Source of the DNA: Thermoanaerobaculia bacterium
Lineage (GTDB): Bacteria > Acidobacteriota > Thermoanaerobaculia > Multivoradales > Multivoraceae
Reading direction: 5' to 3'
Length of the DNA: 58,423 bases
Assembly: GCA_022826745.1 (NCBI GenBank)
Contig: JAJDUI010000028.1
Location: forward strand, 1 to 58,423
Both the position numbers and the translations under genes were made by a program. The stretch's first letter is position 1. Every line of letters begins with the position of its first letter. The notes under the pieces are model-generated. The model had not been told where the DNA came from. It worked only from the letters and a program-made list of their open reading frames with translations, and searched no databases. Below, piece by piece: positions 56,296 through 58,423 of the stretch.

Positions 56296-56320
56296 CCGAT
56301 CTGGATCGCCCGAGTGACGG

Positions 56321-58306
56321 ATGCCCTTTTCCGAGGCCGATACACGCGCCAAGCTCATTGACCCCGCGCTTCATGCGCGTGGCTGGACCGAGGATCTGAT
56401 TCGACGGGAAGAGACAGCAGGCCCCGTGCTTCTGGTTGGCGCGAGAGGCCGCCGTGGCCGCAAGCGGATCGACTACGTACTCCGCGTACCGCTGCCGGGG
56501 TGTGGCGCCAGGTTGCCCGTCGCCTTGATCGAGGCCAAGGCCGAAGGCGCGCCTCCGTCAAGGGGCTTGGAGCAGGCTAAGCAGTACGGTCGTCAGCATC
56601 ATGTGCGGTTCGTCTTTGCCTCGAACGGCCACGGATTCGTGGAACACGATCTTGAGACAGGGAGGACGAGCCGGGTACTCGGCCTGGACTCTTTTCCAAG
56701 GCCTGAGAATCTGCGGGCCCGCTGCTTCACGCAGTCCGGTGTGGCGCTGGATTCACCTGCCGCGAGGACGCTTGCGCAGCCGGAGCATCCCGGGGATCGC
56801 TACTACCAGCGTGCCGCGGTACGGGCCGTTCTTCAGTGCTTGGCGCGCGGTGGCAACAGGGCACTTCTGTCCCTGGCGACCGGCACCGGGAAGACCCGCA
56901 TTGCGGTGCGGTTGTTGAAGGCGCTCGCGGACGCGGGACAACTCCGGCGGGCGCTCTTTGTCTGCGACCGCCGCGAGCTGCGCTTGCAGGCGCTGGGCGC
57001 GCTGCACGCCGAGTTCGGAGCCGATGCGGCCGCGGCCACGACCAACAACCCTGAGAAGAACGCGCGGGTCCTCGTGGCGACATACCAGACGCTCGGCGTC
57101 GATAGCGAAGGCGACGTGCAGGCCGATGCCTCGTTCCTCACCCGCCACTATCCGAAGGACTACTTCAGCCACATCGTGATCGACGAGTGCCACCGGTCCG
57201 CCTGGAACCGATGGAGCGTCGTACTGACCCGCAACGCGAACGCGGTGCAGGTAGGGCTTACCGCCACGCCGCGCAGCTTCGACTATGGCGATAGTCCTCC
57301 GGAAGGCCTGCAGGATTCTGAGGATCGGGGCGTCACGCGCGACAACTTCGAGTACTTCGGCGAACCGCTCTACGAGTACTCGTTGGCTCAAGCGATGGCC
57401 GACGGCTACCTGGCGGCGATGAAGGTCGTTGGCGCCGACGTCTTCACGGCCGGCGTGAGAGAGAAGGAGCAGCCGCTGCATAGGGAGGCCCTGCAAAGAG
57501 CGGTGGTTGCAGAGGTGGGCACGGGGCGGCCGGCCGGCGTGGACGACCTGCGGTCGAACTACGCGCTTGGGAGCCTGGAGGCCCAACTCCATCTTCCGGA
57601 CCGTGTCCGCGCCATGTGCGCCGACCTCTTCGGGCGCCTCTTGGACTCGGGCGGACCCCGCCAGAAGACCCTGATCTTCTGTGCCAGCGACTTGCACGCG
57701 GATGCCGTGGCCGCAGAAATGGGCAACCTCCATGCGCGCTGGCTGACCGACCAGGGCGAGGGAGCCGGCGGTGAATCTGAAGTTGAGCCCTACGCCTTCA
57801 AGTGTACGGGTCAAGGCGGTGCCGACCTGCTGTCCGAGTTCCGCGGCAACGGCCGCAGGGCGTTCATTGCGTGCACGGTGGACCTGATCAGCACCGGCGT
57901 CGACGTTCCGCGCCTTCAGAACGTGGTGTACTTCCGGTACCTCCGTTCCCCGATTCGGTTTCAGCAGATGCTTGGCCGGGGAACGCGCATCCACGAAGAG
58001 TCAGGAAAGCTGCACTTCACGGTGTACGACTACACGGATGCCACCCGCTTGCTGGATCGACCTCTAGTCGAGCGGCTGGCCAGATCAGAGAGCGACACGG
58101 CCAGCGGCGAGGGCGGCGACACGGACCCGGAACCTCTGCGGACGTTTGAGGCAAGCGGCATCGAGGTGCGTGTAGAAGAAGGCGGCGCCGCCATCATGAT
58201 GCCCGGTGCAGACCGGGTCCTGGAACGGCTGTCCGCTGACGAGTACCGCCGGAGAATCGCCGCATCCCTCGTGGAACAGCGAAAGCGTAGTCCAATCCTG
58301 AAATGA
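56321..58306 (+). CDS. hsdR: Type I restriction-modification system, restriction subunit (HsdR)
   Basis: A 661-residue ATP-dependent restriction subunit. The N-terminal PD-(D/E)xK nuclease region holds the Asp in RIDYVLRV and the ExK in ALIEAKAEG. The SF2 helicase motor follows: Walker A in LATGTGKTRIA (near residue 187), the DEAH-like DECHRS (near 288), LTATPRS, and the late arginine motif QQMLGRGTRIH. It is shorter than EcoKI (about 1170) or EcoEI-type subunits, so the C-terminal domain that contacts the methylase may be lost, moved or replaced. The stop overlaps a downstream ATG (ATGA). The methylase and specificity genes would lie beyond the window. Confidence 0.9.
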   Translation: MPFSEADTRAKLIDPALHARGWTEDLIRREETAGPVLLVGARGRRGRKRIDYVLRVPLPGCGARLPVALIEAKAEGAPPSRGLEQAKQYGRQHHVRFVFASNGHGFVEHDLETGRTSRVLGLDSFPRPENLRARCFTQSGVALDSPAARTLAQPEHPGDRYYQRAAVRAVLQCLARGGNRALLSLATGTGKTRIAVRLLKALADAGQLRRALFVCDRRELRLQALGALHAEFGADAAAATTNNPEKNARVLVATYQTLGVDSEGDVQADASFLTRHYPKDYFSHIVIDECHRSAWNRWSVVLTRNANAVQVGLTATPRSFDYGDSPPEGLQDSEDRGVTRDNFEYFGEPLYEYSLAQAMADGYLAAMKVVGADVFTAGVREKEQPLHREALQRAVVAEVGTGRPAGVDDLRSNYALGSLEAQLHLPDRVRAMCADLFGRLLDSGGPRQKTLIFCASDLHADAVAAEMGNLHARWLTDQGEGAGGESEVEPYAFKCTGQGGADLLSEFRGNGRRAFIACTVDLISTGVDVPRLQNVVYFRYLRSPIRFQQMLGRGTRIHEESGKLHFTVYDYTDATRLLDRPLVERLARSESDTASGEGGDTDPEPLRTFEASGIEVRVEEGGAAIMMPGADRVLERLSADEYRRRIAASLVEQRKRSPILK

Positions 58307-58423
58307 GCGTGAACGGGGCGGTCGTGGACGGGAGTCGAGGAAGTCGGTCAGGGGGTAGTTCTGGAGCGGCAGACGGAGCGTCAGCGGAGTCTGCCGCCCA
58401 AGGATCCGCCCGCGGCGGGGCGG
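58303..58423 (+). CDS. Start of the next gene, possibly hsdM (partial, runs off the window)
   Basis: An ATG at 58303 overlaps the hsdR stop by 4 bp and the frame stays open to the window edge, 40 codons, beginning MSVNGAVVDGS. The visible part is Ala/Gly/Ser-rich with no motif. From position in a type I locus a DNA methyltransferase subunit is likely; the sequence itself does not show this. Confidence 0.4.
   Translation, partial: MSVNGAVVDGSRGSRSGGSSGAADGASAESAAQGSARGGA

Overview
This 58.4 kb window is high-GC DNA (about two thirds G+C by eye). It looks like a chromosomal segment of a Gram-negative-type bacterium: it has a TonB-dependent outer-membrane receptor, Tat- and lipoprotein-type export signals, and a homodimeric-type pyruvate dehydrogenase. 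The mix of PQQ alcohol dehydrogenase, phytanoyl-CoA dioxygenase, sulfotransferase with SCP2, very large secreted subtilase with Acidobacteria-like C-terminal domains, bacterial topoisomerase VI and an Elp3-like enzyme fits an Acidobacteriota-like lineage. That placement is inference only. Genes are tightly packed, many overlap by 4 bp (ATGA/GTGA), and I see no rRNA, tRNA or CRISPR array.

Layout. 0.3-1.4 kb: a lone tyrosine recombinase. 1.7-7.6 kb: a complete pyruvate dehydrogenase operon (E1, E2, and an E3 with its own lipoyl domain), followed by a small S4 RNA-binding protein. 8-16 kb: a peptide-type ABC substrate-binding lipoprotein, a secreted protein of unknown function, a glutathione-S-transferase-like protein, an M28 peptidase, a PhyH dioxygenase, and an M48 peptidase coupled to a DUF898 membrane protein. 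16-22.6 kb: a likely operon of a duplicated LolA-like periplasmic protein, a TonB receptor and both topoisomerase VI subunits. 22.6-28.4 kb (minus strand): SCP2, sulfotransferase and a DUF1214-like protein in one operon, then a serine hydrolase, a methyltransferase and an SDR. 28.5-35 kb: an Elp3-like radical SAM/GNAT protein overlapping nicotinate phosphoribosyltransferase, then glutamine-dependent NAD synthetase and a convergent nicotinamidase-like hydrolase, together an NAD salvage block.

35.5-44.4 kb: a small secreted protein that resembles a detached subtilase propeptide, overlapping a 2802-residue secreted S8 protease with GSGYT repeats, a P-domain, eight tandem beta-sandwich repeats plus a Calx-beta-like module, a proline-rich stalk and a PKD domain. 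44.5-48.1 kb: a crotonase, an SDR, and a MenC/N-succinylamino-acid-racemase-like enzyme coupled to a COG3375-type GNAT. 48.2-51.2 kb: a VapBC module with a palindromic operator candidate, and an ABC exporter whose permease is frame-broken at a G6 run. 51.2-56.3 kb: an aldehyde dehydrogenase, a Tat-targeted Rieske protein paired with a PQQ dehydrogenase that carries a WDxD (lanthanide-type) motif, and a PaaK/EhpF-like adenylating enzyme. 56.3 kb to the end: type I restriction hsdR and what may be the start of the next subunit.

Two window-wide patterns stand out. At least eight transcription-unit heads have a TANNNT-like hexamer 5-9 nt before the start codon and no Shine-Dalgarno sequence, which suggests leaderless mRNAs. 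A short hairpin repeat (GTGC, a 7 bp stem and a 4-nt loop) occurs between genes and also inside two coding sequences, with compensatory stem changes.
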